DNA from: a virus
Length of the DNA stretch: 22,030 nt
Virus record (IMG/VR): IMGVR_UViG_3300036785_000399
Coordinates: 1-22,030 of that record
Direction: 5' to 3' (one strand)
In this document: positions 11,972 through 20,641 of the stretch, piece after piece
Layout: each line of letters opens with the position of its first letter
Position numbering within the stretch: the first letter of the stretch is position 1
Translations under genes and position numbers: made by a program
The notes under the pieces: model-generated
The model's database searches: none
The model's input: only the letters and a program-made list of their open reading frames with translations
Told to the model about the DNA's origin: nothing

Positions 11972-13782
11972 TGGCTGAGACAGAGCGTTGCGCTGGGATT
12001 TTATTTGTTTCAAGCCGAGGTAATGGGCTATTTTTAAAGCGTTCTGATCATGGTGATTATGCAGGGTGGTGGGGATTACCTGGTGGGCACCTTAGACCTA
12101 GTGAAACACATCATCAAGCTGCACGGCGTGAATGTCGAGAAGAAATTGGTCAATGCCCTAGAGGTGAATTAATAGAGGTAAATCGCCAAGTAACAACAAT
12201 CGAAGGAGATGATCAAAAACATACTAGAACAGTTGATTATGTTACTTATCTTCAAAATATAGAATATGAATTTATACCAGAGTTAAATAAGGAACATCAA
12301 GAATTTATCTGGGCACCTCCAGGTAATACACCAAAGCCTCTGCACCCAGGATTAGAAATCACATTAAAGAAAATGCATTCAGACGAACTTGGTATTGCTG
12401 AATTAATGCAACAAGGATTGGTTAGTTCGCCACAAAAATACGGTAATATGTGGCTTTTCGATATAAGAATTACTGGAACAGGTTTATCATATAGATCCGG
12501 TCCTAAAGAATTTGTTTGGAGAGATGCTTCTTTATATTTGAATGAAAGATTTTTAAAGCGTATTAACGGTTTACCAGTAATATTTGAACATCCTAAAACA
12601 AGTACGCTGAATACTAAAGAATACGTTGAGCGCAACATTGGATCTGTATTTATTCCATATATAAAAGGTGATGAAGTTTGGTCAATTGTTAGGATTTATG
12701 ATGAATTTGCTGCAAAAATTATGTCTGAGAACAGATTATCAACTTCTCCGGCTGTAGTATTATCTGGTAATGACGTAAAGGTTCAGTTAGAAAAGGATGA
12801 AGATCCTATATTATTTGAAGGTGTTCCTAGAATTGTTGATCATATTGCGATTTGTTTATTAGGTGTTTGGGACAAAGGAAATGAACCTACTGGCGTGGCC
12901 AGTATAGCAGTTGGAGATTTAGTTATGGCCGATGAAGATACCAAAGCTGCCGCAATGGAAGCCGCTCGTAAAGCTGATGTAGAAAAGGCTGCTGATGCAA
13001 AGGCTAAGGCTGATGCAGAAAAAGCTAAGGCTGATGCTGAGGCGAAAGCTAAGGCTGATGCGGCAAAAGCTAAGGCCGATGCTGAGGCCGGCGAATTATT
13101 GGATAAGACATTGAAATGTCTTGATTCTATGAGCGCGCGCTTTGATGCTTTTGAAGAAGCAGAGAAAACTCGCCAAGACAGAAAAGCTCAAAAGCGAGCA
13201 GATAAAGCAAAAGCAAAAGCTGATGCGGCAGCTAAGGCCAAAGCAGATGCTGGTGAAGACGAAAAGAAAAAAGAGGAAGAAAAAGAAAAAGCTGATGCGA
13301 AAGCTAAAGCGGATGCTGAAAACGAAGTTCGGAAAAGAATTGCTGATGTTGAACAGCGTCTACCAAAACAGATTACAGATGCTGATTATGCAGCGATGGC
13401 TGATGCTCAGGTAAAGGCCGATCGTATTATGCTAATGCATGATAAGCGCGCACCTGGTCCTTGGGGTGGGGAGGCGCTACTTGCCTACCGCCGTCGCCTT
13501 TCTGAAGGACTAAAGGAGTTTTCTCCCAGGTGGAAAGAAGTTAACTTGGGTGTTGTCGCAGCAGATGAGACAGCATTTTCAAATATTGAACAAATGATCT
13601 ATGCAGATGCCGAAGCTGCTGGATTAAATCCTCCTGCACCTGCTGAGGGTTTTCTTAGAGAAATCGTCGATCAAGACAGAACTGGTCGTAAAATTTCAAC
13701 ATTTGTTGGAAATCCGTCTGCGTGGATGGAACAGTTTTCTTCTGGTAGACGGAGATTGGCCGGTATCCGAAATAAATCTTAG
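11971..13782 (+). CDS. Nudix hydrolase + DUF2213 prohead protease + KADA scaffold fusion
   Basis: 603 residues with four parts. Residues 1-150 are a Nudix domain: GGHLRPSETHHQAARRE then CREEIG at 39-60 fits the Nudix box (G-x5-E-x7-RE-x2-EE-x-G). About 155-320 is a DUF2213-type prohead protease, with His in VIFEHPKT and Ser in LSTSPAVV as the likely catalytic residues. About 320-450 is a Lys/Ala/Asp/Glu repeat (KADA, AKAKADA), a long helix or coiled coil typical of scaffolds. About 455-603 is a folded tail (ITDADYAAMADAQ to RRRLAGIRNKS). The protease and scaffold parts suit capsid maturation just before the structural genes. The role of the Nudix domain, on the same chain, is unknown. A fused gene error is unlikely because the frame is uninterrupted. 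Confidence 0.8.
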   Translation: MAETERCAGILFVSSRGNGLFLKRSDHGDYAGWWGLPGGHLRPSETHHQAARRECREEIGQCPRGELIEVNRQVTTIEGDDQKHTRTVDYVTYLQNIEYEFIPELNKEHQEFIWAPPGNTPKPLHPGLEITLKKMHSDELGIAELMQQGLVSSPQKYGNMWLFDIRITGTGLSYRSGPKEFVWRDASLYLNERFLKRINGLPVIFEHPKTSTLNTKEYVERNIGSVFIPYIKGDEVWSIVRIYDEFAAKIMSENRLSTSPAVVLSGNDVKVQLEKDEDPILFEGVPRIVDHIAICLLGVWDKGNEPTGVASIAVGDLVMADEDTKAAAMEAARKADVEKAADAKAKADAEKAKADAEAKAKADAAKAKADAEAGELLDKTLKCLDSMSARFDAFEEAEKTRQDRKAQKRADKAKAKADAAAKAKADAGEDEKKKEEEKEKADAKAKADAENEVRKRIADVEQRLPKQITDADYAAMADAQVKADRIMLMHDKRAPGPWGGEALLAYRRRLSEGLKEFSPRWKEVNLGVVAADETAFSNIEQMIYADAEAAGLNPPAPAEGFLREIVDQDRTGRKISTFVGNPSAWMEQFSSGRRRLAGIRNKS

Positions 13783-13823
13783 TTCCATATGGGATTAAGA
13801 ATTTACAGAGGTAGGAGAATATA

Positions 13824-14450
13824 ATGGCGATTACTCTAAATCCAGTCCAAACCACAAATGCCCCTGGCAGTTTTTCCATCACTCTTGATGGTCTTATGCA
13901 AGGTATGGCACTTGATGATCCTGCTGCGCGGTTTGCTCTTGCCGGCGGCATGTTGGATCCTGCTGAAACATTACCGATGTGGGGCGGCGTGCCCATTGGT
14001 GAATATCTTGTTACCACTGCTGGCGCGGCTGCACTTAATCCAGCTATCAGAGATACTGTCAAACGCGCTACTAGTGCGGCTACTATGACAGGTATTAGTG
14101 TTTTTAATCAAAATCACGCAATGCTTAATACTCCACAAAGCCCTGTTCCATTGGCATCTAATGGAATGCTTGTGAATTATTATCGCAATGGTTCCGGCGC
14201 GCGCATCCCAATGCAAGCTGATCCGGCACTTATTTCAACATTGTCAGGTGTAATTATTGGTCCTACAGCCCTTTATTGGGATGTGGTGAATTATCGCGTT
14301 ACTGCCACAGCTGCTGGTAATTGGGCGCTTCCGACAACTCTAAGGGTCTTGTCGTGGAATGCTGCTAATTCTATGGTAGTCACCTATAATGGCGCCACTG
14401 GTTTTGCAACTTGGACAAGAAATGGACCTGGCGTTGTTCTCTTGATCTAA
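13824..14450 (+). CDS. Structural protein next to the capsid gene (possible decoration)
   Basis: 208 residues, hydrophobic and Gly/Ala/Thr-rich, without a recognised fold. The N-terminal part (VQTTNAPGSFSITLDGLMQG) and a later NSMVVTYNGATGFATWTRNG look like beta strands. AGGAG lies 6 bases before the ATG at 13824. It sits between the protease/scaffold fusion and the DUF2184 capsid, where small structural or cement proteins are common. No signal peptide is seen. Calling it a decoration protein rests on position. Confidence 0.6.
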   Translation: MAITLNPVQTTNAPGSFSITLDGLMQGMALDDPAARFALAGGMLDPAETLPMWGGVPIGEYLVTTAGAAALNPAIRDTVKRATSAATMTGISVFNQNHAMLNTPQSPVPLASNGMLVNYYRNGSGARIPMQADPALISTLSGVIIGPTALYWDVVNYRVTATAAGNWALPTTLRVLSWNAANSMVVTYNGATGFATWTRNGPGVVLLI

Positions 14451-14495
14451 AGGTGCTGAAGTAGTCCCACAACTCTATCCTAGAGGTGATTCAAA

Positions 14496-15524
14496 ATGCC
14501 TGGCATTTCTCCGTCTTTTGCGATCGTCAATCCATCATTCATTGAGCCCGGCTTTATCTTGCCCTATGTGCAAGCGTCAGGCGCATTTGATACACTTGCC
14601 GATGGCCAACCACTTGTGCGCCTTAAAGAGGGTGATCTTTACGTTTATATGAAACGTGTTGATTTCCGCACACAGATGGCTGCAGCTCAAGCTGCTTATA
14701 ATCAATTGCCCTCTGTATCAGTTGCGTTGTCTATGATCAATACTGCATCTTATTTGATGCGCGTTCGTGCTGAATATGATCATCACGACACTAACGCGAT
14801 GAATAATTGGGGCGTAAATATTGCTGAAGCGCAACGTCTTGGAATGCGCCAAGGACATTTCCAGCTGTCCCGTGATGCTTTGCTATATGGATTCAATCCT
14901 ACATATGGTGAAGGGTTGATGAATGCGCAGGGCGCGACTGCGGTCAATTTGCCTCCAGATAGCAATGGTAATTCAACTGTTGTTACTTATGATAACGGTG
15001 AACTTGGTATTTGGCTGCTTACTCAAATTAGCGGTCTTAAGACCAGATGCAATCAACTTGGCATTGGTCGTCGGTTTGTTATTCTTGGGCCGCAGAGAAC
15101 TTTGGCGGCAATGGAATATCAAAATATTGTTCAACTTGTTCAATATCAAAGAGCAGGTGCTGGTTCTACTAGTACTGCTGGATTGATCAAAGATGTTTTG
15201 GCAATGAACGAGGATGAGATTACTTGGTGCTATGACGACACTCTAATCGGCAAGGGTGCTGGCGGCGGCAATAATGATGCCATTATTCTTGTTATGCCAG
15301 AAGTTAAAAAGCCAAATGGTGGCAAGATCAATACTAATGAGGTTGCTAAATTGGCGCCTGGTATTGAAGGTTGCACTATGATGTATGCAGATATGGCGGC
15401 GCCAAAGGAAATTCCAACACCGCTCGCTGGTGGAGCCATCGATGTTCTTAGTGAGTGGAGAATTACTTCTGGTTGGGGTGTTCGCCCTGAGGCAATTTCC
15501 ATTCTAACGTTACAGTATCAGTAA
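14496..15524 (+). CDS. Major capsid protein, DUF2184-type
   Basis: 342 residues forming the head shell. The pattern is that of the DUF2184 capsid family as I know it: an N-terminal SPSFAIVNPSFIEPGFILPY, VDFRTQMAAAQAAYNQLPS, then YGEGLMNAQGA and a C-terminal SEWRITSGWGVRPEAISILT end. AGAGGTG lies just before the ATG at 14496. The preceding protease/scaffold gene and following connector genes fit a capsid position. Its TAA overlaps an ATG that opens a 20-codon ORF (TAATG). Confidence 0.85.
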   Translation: MPGISPSFAIVNPSFIEPGFILPYVQASGAFDTLADGQPLVRLKEGDLYVYMKRVDFRTQMAAAQAAYNQLPSVSVALSMINTASYLMRVRAEYDHHDTNAMNNWGVNIAEAQRLGMRQGHFQLSRDALLYGFNPTYGEGLMNAQGATAVNLPPDSNGNSTVVTYDNGELGIWLLTQISGLKTRCNQLGIGRRFVILGPQRTLAAMEYQNIVQLVQYQRAGAGSTSTAGLIKDVLAMNEDEITWCYDDTLIGKGAGGGNNDAIILVMPEVKKPNGGKINTNEVAKLAPGIEGCTMMYADMAAPKEIPTPLAGGAIDVLSEWRITSGWGVRPEAISILTLQYQ

Positions 15525-15586
15525 TGACTCGTCAAGGTAGACCTAGTACACCACAAAATCCGAAATTAAGATCTTTTTGGAGATAA
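15524..15586 (+). CDS. Possible 20-residue basic peptide
   Basis: ATG 15524 overlaps the capsid stop in a TAATG junction, the arrangement several real genes in this operon use. The peptide is MTRQGRPSTPQNPKLRSFWR, then TAA at 15584-15586, and the next gene starts 4 bases later. It may be a coupling ORF that carries ribosomes over to the next gene, or chance. Very short, so low certainty. Confidence 0.3.
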   Translation: MTRQGRPSTPQNPKLRSFWR

Positions 15587-15590
15587 ATAG

Positions 15591-16115
15591 ATGCGTATGT
15601 ACGTGGCTAATGGTACGCACCAAAACATAGATTTCCAGTATCGTTTGCCAGAAGTGAAAAATTTACGACAACAAAGTATCCCTATTGGTGGACAAATTAG
15701 GATTTCTGGAGATCTTTCTCAAAAAGATATAGATTCAATTATTAATTGCCATGTTATCTATGGACTTGTTAATACGAAAGAAATGCGTAATAGACGTGGA
15801 TGGTTTGTTCCATATGTTTATTCTATTGATGAACCAATAGCACATGATATTATTCGAGAGCTTATTACTCAAAATAGATTAATAACTGATGAAAGAGGTA
15901 GGCAACAGCGTGAAAATGCTGCTGTGACAGTTCATAAACAAATACAGGATGGAACTACAGATAGATTGATGAATTTAGAAATGGTAATTGAGGAGCAAGC
16001 TACAAAAAATAAAGATGCTGAATTTTACGAGAAAATACAAGTTACAAATCTTCAAGAGAAAGGGGCACCACAAGATCCAAAAAATCCAACTATTAGAAGA
16101 AATGCACTTTTCTAA
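15591..16115 (+). CDS. Hypothetical head-tail region protein
   Basis: 174 residues, not recognised. The first ~75 residues look like beta strands (NIDFQYRLPEVKNL, IPIGGQIRISGD, then GLVNTKEMRNRRGWFVPYVY). The rest is helical and charged. GGAG 8 bases before the ATG gives a fair start. Its TAA overlaps the next ATG. Neighbours on both sides are capsid and connector genes, so it may be a head-stabilising or head-tail joining protein. Confidence 0.6.
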   Translation: MRMYVANGTHQNIDFQYRLPEVKNLRQQSIPIGGQIRISGDLSQKDIDSIINCHVIYGLVNTKEMRNRRGWFVPYVYSIDEPIAHDIIRELITQNRLITDERGRQQRENAAVTVHKQIQDGTTDRLMNLEMVIEEQATKNKDAEFYEKIQVTNLQEKGAPQDPKNPTIRRNALF

Positions 16116-16591
16116 TGACTGGTACTTTAGATACTGTCCCAAGTGAACCTGGTTTTATTAATTGGATTTATACTATTATGGGCGTGCCTTCTAATGTTTT
16201 GGAAACTACTAGTCCTTATATTAATATGGCATATGATATATCACTTGAAACAGTCAATTTATATTTAGATTTAGCTAGTCCAATTCTTTATACGCAGGCT
16301 TGCTATAATCTTGGTGGTGATATATTGTGTAATATGGTACAAGATGATTCTACTCTTTCACCTCCTGAGAATACATATTGGCAAGATTTAAGATCAAGTT
16401 TTAATTTAAATACTTTTATTCCTGGTATTATTAATGCAGCTAATGATGAAGATACCTCTGCTGCATCGTTTGTTCCTTTGAATATGCAAAATTTAACTAT
16501 CTCAGATTTACAGAATTTAAAAACTCCATGGGGTCGTATGTATCTTTCTATTGCTCAAAGTGTAGGCACTATGTGGGGTCTTACAGTATAA
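16115..16591 (+). CDS. Head-tail adaptor-like protein
   Basis: 158 residues. The sequence NMAYDISLETVNLYLDLASP with LYTQACYNLGGDILCNMVQD, and the end DLQNLKTPWGRMYLSIAQSV, GTMWGLTV, follow a pattern I associate with phage proteins encoded between capsid and sheath genes, usually annotated hypothetical. Both ends are TAATG overlaps (starts at 16115, ends at 16591), with no separate ribosome binding site at the start. It is likely a connector subunit; the exact role is not shown. Confidence 0.6.
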   Translation: MTGTLDTVPSEPGFINWIYTIMGVPSNVLETTSPYINMAYDISLETVNLYLDLASPILYTQACYNLGGDILCNMVQDDSTLSPPENTYWQDLRSSFNLNTFIPGIINAANDEDTSAASFVPLNMQNLTISDLQNLKTPWGRMYLSIAQSVGTMWGLTV

Positions 16592-17085
16592 TGGCTAAAA
16601 ATATAGTATTACATTTTGGATTTGAAAATATGCCATATACTGCTAAAACTATGGCTGCCCCAATGCGCGCAGCTGAAGCAGCAAGAGGAAAGAAGCGCCG
16701 CGCCTTTAGAAAATCAAGAACTGTGGAAAGAGTAGCTGGTATATTGGAAGACAATTATGGTATTGTACAACAATTTAATGAGAAATATAAAGATGAAATT
16801 GAAGATACTTTAAGAGATAGTGTGCAACTTTCATTAATAGATATTTTGCCTATTGGTGATGAAGAAGTGGGATATAAACAGTTTAAAGTAACTAGTCAAA
16901 AAATGGTTAAGTATTTACAACCAGATACAATAAAAATTGAAAAAATGTTTAGAAGATTTTTGGATAGAAGTGAAGTTGAAGTTATGGGAGAACCAGTTAA
17001 AATTGCTGCTAAAAAACATAGACCTCCATTTATAGATACTGGACTTTATCGTGCTAGTTTTCGTGTTTGGGGTGATATCAAATAA
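16591..17085 (+). CDS. HK97 gp10-like head-tail/tail completion protein (tentative)
   Basis: 164 residues. The start at 16591 is the TAATG overlap with the previous gene; a longer reading from 16528 runs inside that gene. The C-terminal RPPFIDTGLYRASFRVWGDI resembles the 'P-x-DTG-x-x-R' end of HK97 gp10-type completion proteins. The N-terminal half is helical and very basic (AAEAARGKKRRAFRKSRTVER). Position before the tail genes agrees. The match is short, so the call is tentative. Confidence 0.5.
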   Translation: MAKNIVLHFGFENMPYTAKTMAAPMRAAEAARGKKRRAFRKSRTVERVAGILEDNYGIVQQFNEKYKDEIEDTLRDSVQLSLIDILPIGDEEVGYKQFKVTSQKMVKYLQPDTIKIEKMFRRFLDRSEVEVMGEPVKIAAKKHRPPFIDTGLYRASFRVWGDIK

Positions 17086-18380
17086 TGCCAACTATTAATG
17101 AAGCCTTATCAAACAGTAATACATCAGGTAGTCCAATAGCCTCCTTACTAGATGGAGGTATGCGCCAACTTTCTCTTAATCAAGTAATTCAATTTAGTCT
17201 ATATAAGAGATATGTTTTCCCACTTGATGGTATGAATTACTTTATTAAGGTTTTACCAAATACTGTTAATGCTACAACTAGGCTAGTTTCTGGATTAATT
17301 AATTCGATATTAGTCGGTGGTGAAGCTGTTCAAGCTGTCCCTGGTAATGTTGCTATTTTTGACATTACTGGAGGCTATATTGTTAATCCACTCGATGCTA
17401 TAGATCAAAGTATTGCGGAAGCTGAAGATCTCATTATTTCAATAACAGCAGATCGTACTGATAAAATATATCTTGAGCCTGGAGAAAGTTTTAGTTTCCC
17501 TGCCGCGCCACAAAATGGTGTTTGGGTAACTGGCGCTACAGGTGGACATCAATTTACGGTAGTTGTTGAGATTGCTGTTTCTGTTTCTGGAGATTTACCT
17601 TTAACTACTAGTGTAAGTGGATCATTACATGTTGCTATTGATACTCAACAAGAAGAAGATTATAGTATGGATGTAAATACGGTGATTTTTAATACTGAAA
17701 CAGATATTAAACCATTTAATGAAGTTGGTTTGGATTATTGTTATATTGGAAATTATGGTAACATTCGTTTTTCATTTACTTCTCGAAGAAATTTTTATGA
17801 TGCTGCAAATGTATATCATTATGTTGGAGAAGCTATTTATTCAATACATTCTTCATTAATTGTAGATAATCCTCAATCTTGGACTCCAACATTAACAGTT
17901 AGTAATAGTTTACCAATTTGGCTAGGGATGCCTGGCTATGTTCCTCCATATCCTGGGTTTACTTGTCCGGTCCCTTTATTCTCAAGTTATCTTGTTCCAG
18001 ATAATCTAAATATTCCATATGGATCGGTACATATTGAAGATACGATTGCTTTAGCATCTATTCCACTTTTTAGTCCTGATAATAGTCAAGGTCAACTTTG
18101 TCGTGATGAAGTAAATATTACACTTTATGGTGTAGATAATGCTGCTTCTGAAACATTTCTTGCTTTTGTTGAACAATATTCTCTTGATTGGGGTAAAATA
18201 GGAATGGCAAATATGCCGATTATTTCTGATTCAAAACGAATACAATCTGAATTGAATATTGTTGCTCAGAAAAAGAAAATAACATTTGAAGTAAATTATT
18301 TTCAAGGGGTCGCGCGAAATGAGGCAAGACAGCTTATAGAGGCTGCAAAAGTTCAGTTTACTCCGTCGCAATTGTCTTGA
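17085..18380 (+). CDS. Hypothetical virion structural protein
   Basis: 431 residues, rich in beta-type segments and aromatic residues (for example GNYGNIRFSFTSRRNFYDAA, then SNSLPIWLGMPGYVPPYPGF). A helical C-terminus ends KVQFTPSQLS. It starts in a TAATG overlap and ends 17 bases before the sheath gene. Proteins of this length at this place are common in DUF3383-type myoviruses and remain unnamed. No catalytic motif is seen. It may be a tail-terminator, baseplate-like or head-tail interface protein. Confidence 0.6.
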   Translation: MPTINEALSNSNTSGSPIASLLDGGMRQLSLNQVIQFSLYKRYVFPLDGMNYFIKVLPNTVNATTRLVSGLINSILVGGEAVQAVPGNVAIFDITGGYIVNPLDAIDQSIAEAEDLIISITADRTDKIYLEPGESFSFPAAPQNGVWVTGATGGHQFTVVVEIAVSVSGDLPLTTSVSGSLHVAIDTQQEEDYSMDVNTVIFNTETDIKPFNEVGLDYCYIGNYGNIRFSFTSRRNFYDAANVYHYVGEAIYSIHSSLIVDNPQSWTPTLTVSNSLPIWLGMPGYVPPYPGFTCPVPLFSSYLVPDNLNIPYGSVHIEDTIALASIPLFSPDNSQGQLCRDEVNITLYGVDNAASETFLAFVEQYSLDWGKIGMANMPIISDSKRIQSELNIVAQKKKITFEVNYFQGVARNEARQLIEAAKVQFTPSQLS

Positions 18381-18397
18381 TAGAAAGGGTTTAACCA

Positions 18398-20089
18398 ATG
18401 CCCAGCACTTCTCGTGTTATGCTTCCGCGTTCTCATCCACTTGCTAATCGGGTTCGTAGTCGAGGTAATCCCACTATTCGTGTAAATCCATTCTTACCTG
18501 TTAAGCGTTCTCAATCTCCAAGGGTTTTGCGTGAAACTGAAGAAAGATCACGTCGTGAAGCCGAAGCGCGAGAAGGAGGTGGTGCAGATTTATTTGCTAT
18601 ACAACCATCACCTCCGCCGGTACATTTTGCCAGTGATCCTAACGCGATTGTCACTGTTAATGTATCCACCGTTATTGCCCCCACCCCGAATACTTATCAA
18701 CAATGTGGCGCGCTACTGAGTTTTGGCGGAACTGAACTTGCGGCGCAACAGTGTTATGAACTTACTCAATTCTTAGATCTTAGTGATATCATTGTTCCTG
18801 CTGGAACAGTCACTTCTGCTGCTTGGGCTACTGGTGTAGTGACGATTACAACTACTGTACCATTGCCGACTAATTGGACTGTTGGATCAACGCCACATGT
18901 GGTTATTAGTGGGTTCGTTCCTGCTCTATTTAATGGTTCGTTCGCGGCGCAAGTTACTGGGCCAAATACCTTCACTTATCCGTTGGCTACAACGCCTGGT
19001 ACTGCTACCACTATGGGAACTTATCAGCCAAATGCTTCGGTTGAATTGTCGCAAATGGCAACTACGTTCTTCTCTCAAGGCAATATGATTTCTGTTTATG
19101 TTCTTGAGATGGGCTTAAATGCTAGTGATGCTGCTGATGTAACAGCATTGGAAAATTGGCTATCGCTTAATCCGCGTTCATTTTATGGCTATTTATTCCC
19201 GCGCAGATTTGGATCTGTTACGGCTACATTGACAGCTCTTGAAAATTTGCTTAAGCAGTATCAAGCTCCAGAATCAATGACTTATTTTTGGTTAACTGTA
19301 ACACAAACTACTATGAATCTATTGCAGCCGCAGCCTACTATTGATGCGCCGTATAAGGATGTTATTCAATTTATTGAAGCGCCAATTCTTACTGATCCTA
19401 CTAAAGTTAATTTGACTGATCCTGAAGGAGAGTTTTCAGCGGCAGCAATGTTTTATAATGCTATCAATTATTCTCCGTCGCAGATTAATATGATTGCACC
19501 AATGGCATTTAAGTATCTTTATGGTGTAACCATGTTCCCCACACAGGGTAATGGCCCACTTCTCAAATCAATTAAAGCTAATAATACCAACTATGTTGCA
19601 ACTGGCGCGCAAGGCGGTATTGCCTATAATATCGTCTATCCTGGTTGGACTATGGATGCGCAAGATTATTTTAATTGGTGGTATACCATCGATTGGGTAC
19701 AAATTGCTGCCCAACAGAGTGTAACCAATGCGGTAGTCAATGGTGCAAATAATCCTATTGCGCCGCTTTATTATAATCAAGATGGAATTAACACATTGGC
19801 TGCAACATTAGCTGGTACTATGTATCAGGCCGCCACGTATGGCATGGTACTTGGTACTATCACTGTTACCAGTCTTAATCAACCTGGGTTACAGCAAGCG
19901 ATCACTGGTAATGCGTTTGCTGGCATGTGTGATGTCAATGCCGTACCGTTCCTAGATTATACTCTCGCTAATCCAGGAGATTATAAGATTGGTGAATATG
20001 ATGGTTTGTCAGTGCTGTTTATCCCGCAGCGCGGGTTCATCCACATTTTGGTCACCATCGTCGCTTCTGATCTGATCAGCGTAGGTTAA
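18398..20089 (+). CDS. Tail sheath protein, DUF3383-type, with inserted beta domain
   Basis: 563 residues; contractile sheath that drives DNA injection. The N-terminal ~55 residues are Arg-rich and probably flexible. The core (IVTVNVSTVIAPTPNTYQQC, VYVLEMGLNASDAADVTALE, FYGYLFPRRFGS and a C-terminal QRGFIHILVTIVASDLISVG) matches the DUF3383 sheath pattern. About residues 131-210 are an insertion: a beta-rich TVTSAAWATGVVTITTTVPL, then VVISGFVPALFNGSFAAQVT and NTFTYPLATTPGTATTMGTY, resembling small Ig-like or fibre-type repeats displayed on the sheath. AAAGGG lies 8 bases before the ATG. The following gene is the tail tube. Confidence 0.8.
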   Translation: MPSTSRVMLPRSHPLANRVRSRGNPTIRVNPFLPVKRSQSPRVLRETEERSRREAEAREGGGADLFAIQPSPPPVHFASDPNAIVTVNVSTVIAPTPNTYQQCGALLSFGGTELAAQQCYELTQFLDLSDIIVPAGTVTSAAWATGVVTITTTVPLPTNWTVGSTPHVVISGFVPALFNGSFAAQVTGPNTFTYPLATTPGTATTMGTYQPNASVELSQMATTFFSQGNMISVYVLEMGLNASDAADVTALENWLSLNPRSFYGYLFPRRFGSVTATLTALENLLKQYQAPESMTYFWLTVTQTTMNLLQPQPTIDAPYKDVIQFIEAPILTDPTKVNLTDPEGEFSAAAMFYNAINYSPSQINMIAPMAFKYLYGVTMFPTQGNGPLLKSIKANNTNYVATGAQGGIAYNIVYPGWTMDAQDYFNWWYTIDWVQIAAQQSVTNAVVNGANNPIAPLYYNQDGINTLAATLAGTMYQAATYGMVLGTITVTSLNQPGLQQAITGNAFAGMCDVNAVPFLDYTLANPGDYKIGEYDGLSVLFIPQRGFIHILVTIVASDLISVG

Positions 20090-20103
20090 GAGGATTTTGA
20101 ATC

Positions 20104-20631
20104 ATGCCGCAGATGACTCCATACGTTGCTCAAGGTACACTCAATCGCCTTTATGCAACAATTGTACCAACTAATTCTGATCTAGTTGCCAAAGGCCTAA
20201 AGGTCACCCCTGGATATTTGGGCGCAGATGGGATCAGAATGACTTTTGATGATACAGCAACTGATCTTTTGCCAACTATGACTGGTATGGTAACTAGTCC
20301 GCGTCCATATCAAGGGATTACTTTAACGATAGCATTGGTTAAAACTACGAGCGTTGCTGCGGTTTATATGGCTCAATTTCTTGATAATACTTATATTGGA
20401 CAAGTAATTGTAGTTCCAGATGTAGCACCGCAATCTGGAACAAATGGCGCAGCCGCTGGTCTTACTACTTTTATGCTTTATAATATGACACTTGAAACTA
20501 TTCGTGAAATGATGTTTAATGGTACTGAGCCAGTTGTTGTCGTTACAATGCGTGGTTATCGTTATGTTAACGATAATGCATTTGGTGATTCTGGATTAGC
20601 ATTCCAATCTCCTGGAGTTGTAGCAGCTTAA
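20104..20631 (+). CDS. Tail tube protein
   Basis: 175 residues, forming the inner tube of the contractile tail. It follows the sheath directly. Beta-rich: LKVTPGYLGADGIRMTFDDT, TGMVTSPRPYQGITLTIALV, TYIGQVIVVPDV and VVVVTMRGYRYVNDNAFGDS. Size and the sheath-tube-chaperone order fit. I did not identify a named family with certainty. AGAGGA lies 9 bases before the ATG. Confidence 0.7.
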   Translation: MPQMTPYVAQGTLNRLYATIVPTNSDLVAKGLKVTPGYLGADGIRMTFDDTATDLLPTMTGMVTSPRPYQGITLTIALVKTTSVAAVYMAQFLDNTYIGQVIVVPDVAPQSGTNGAAAGLTTFMLYNMTLETIREMMFNGTEPVVVVTMRGYRYVNDNAFGDSGLAFQSPGVVAA

Positions 20632-20641
20632 AGAGGCTTAA

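Noticed and set aside
13142-13414. Lys/Leu-rich ORF in another frame of the KADA region
   Set aside because: By-product of the repetitive scaffold coding sequence.
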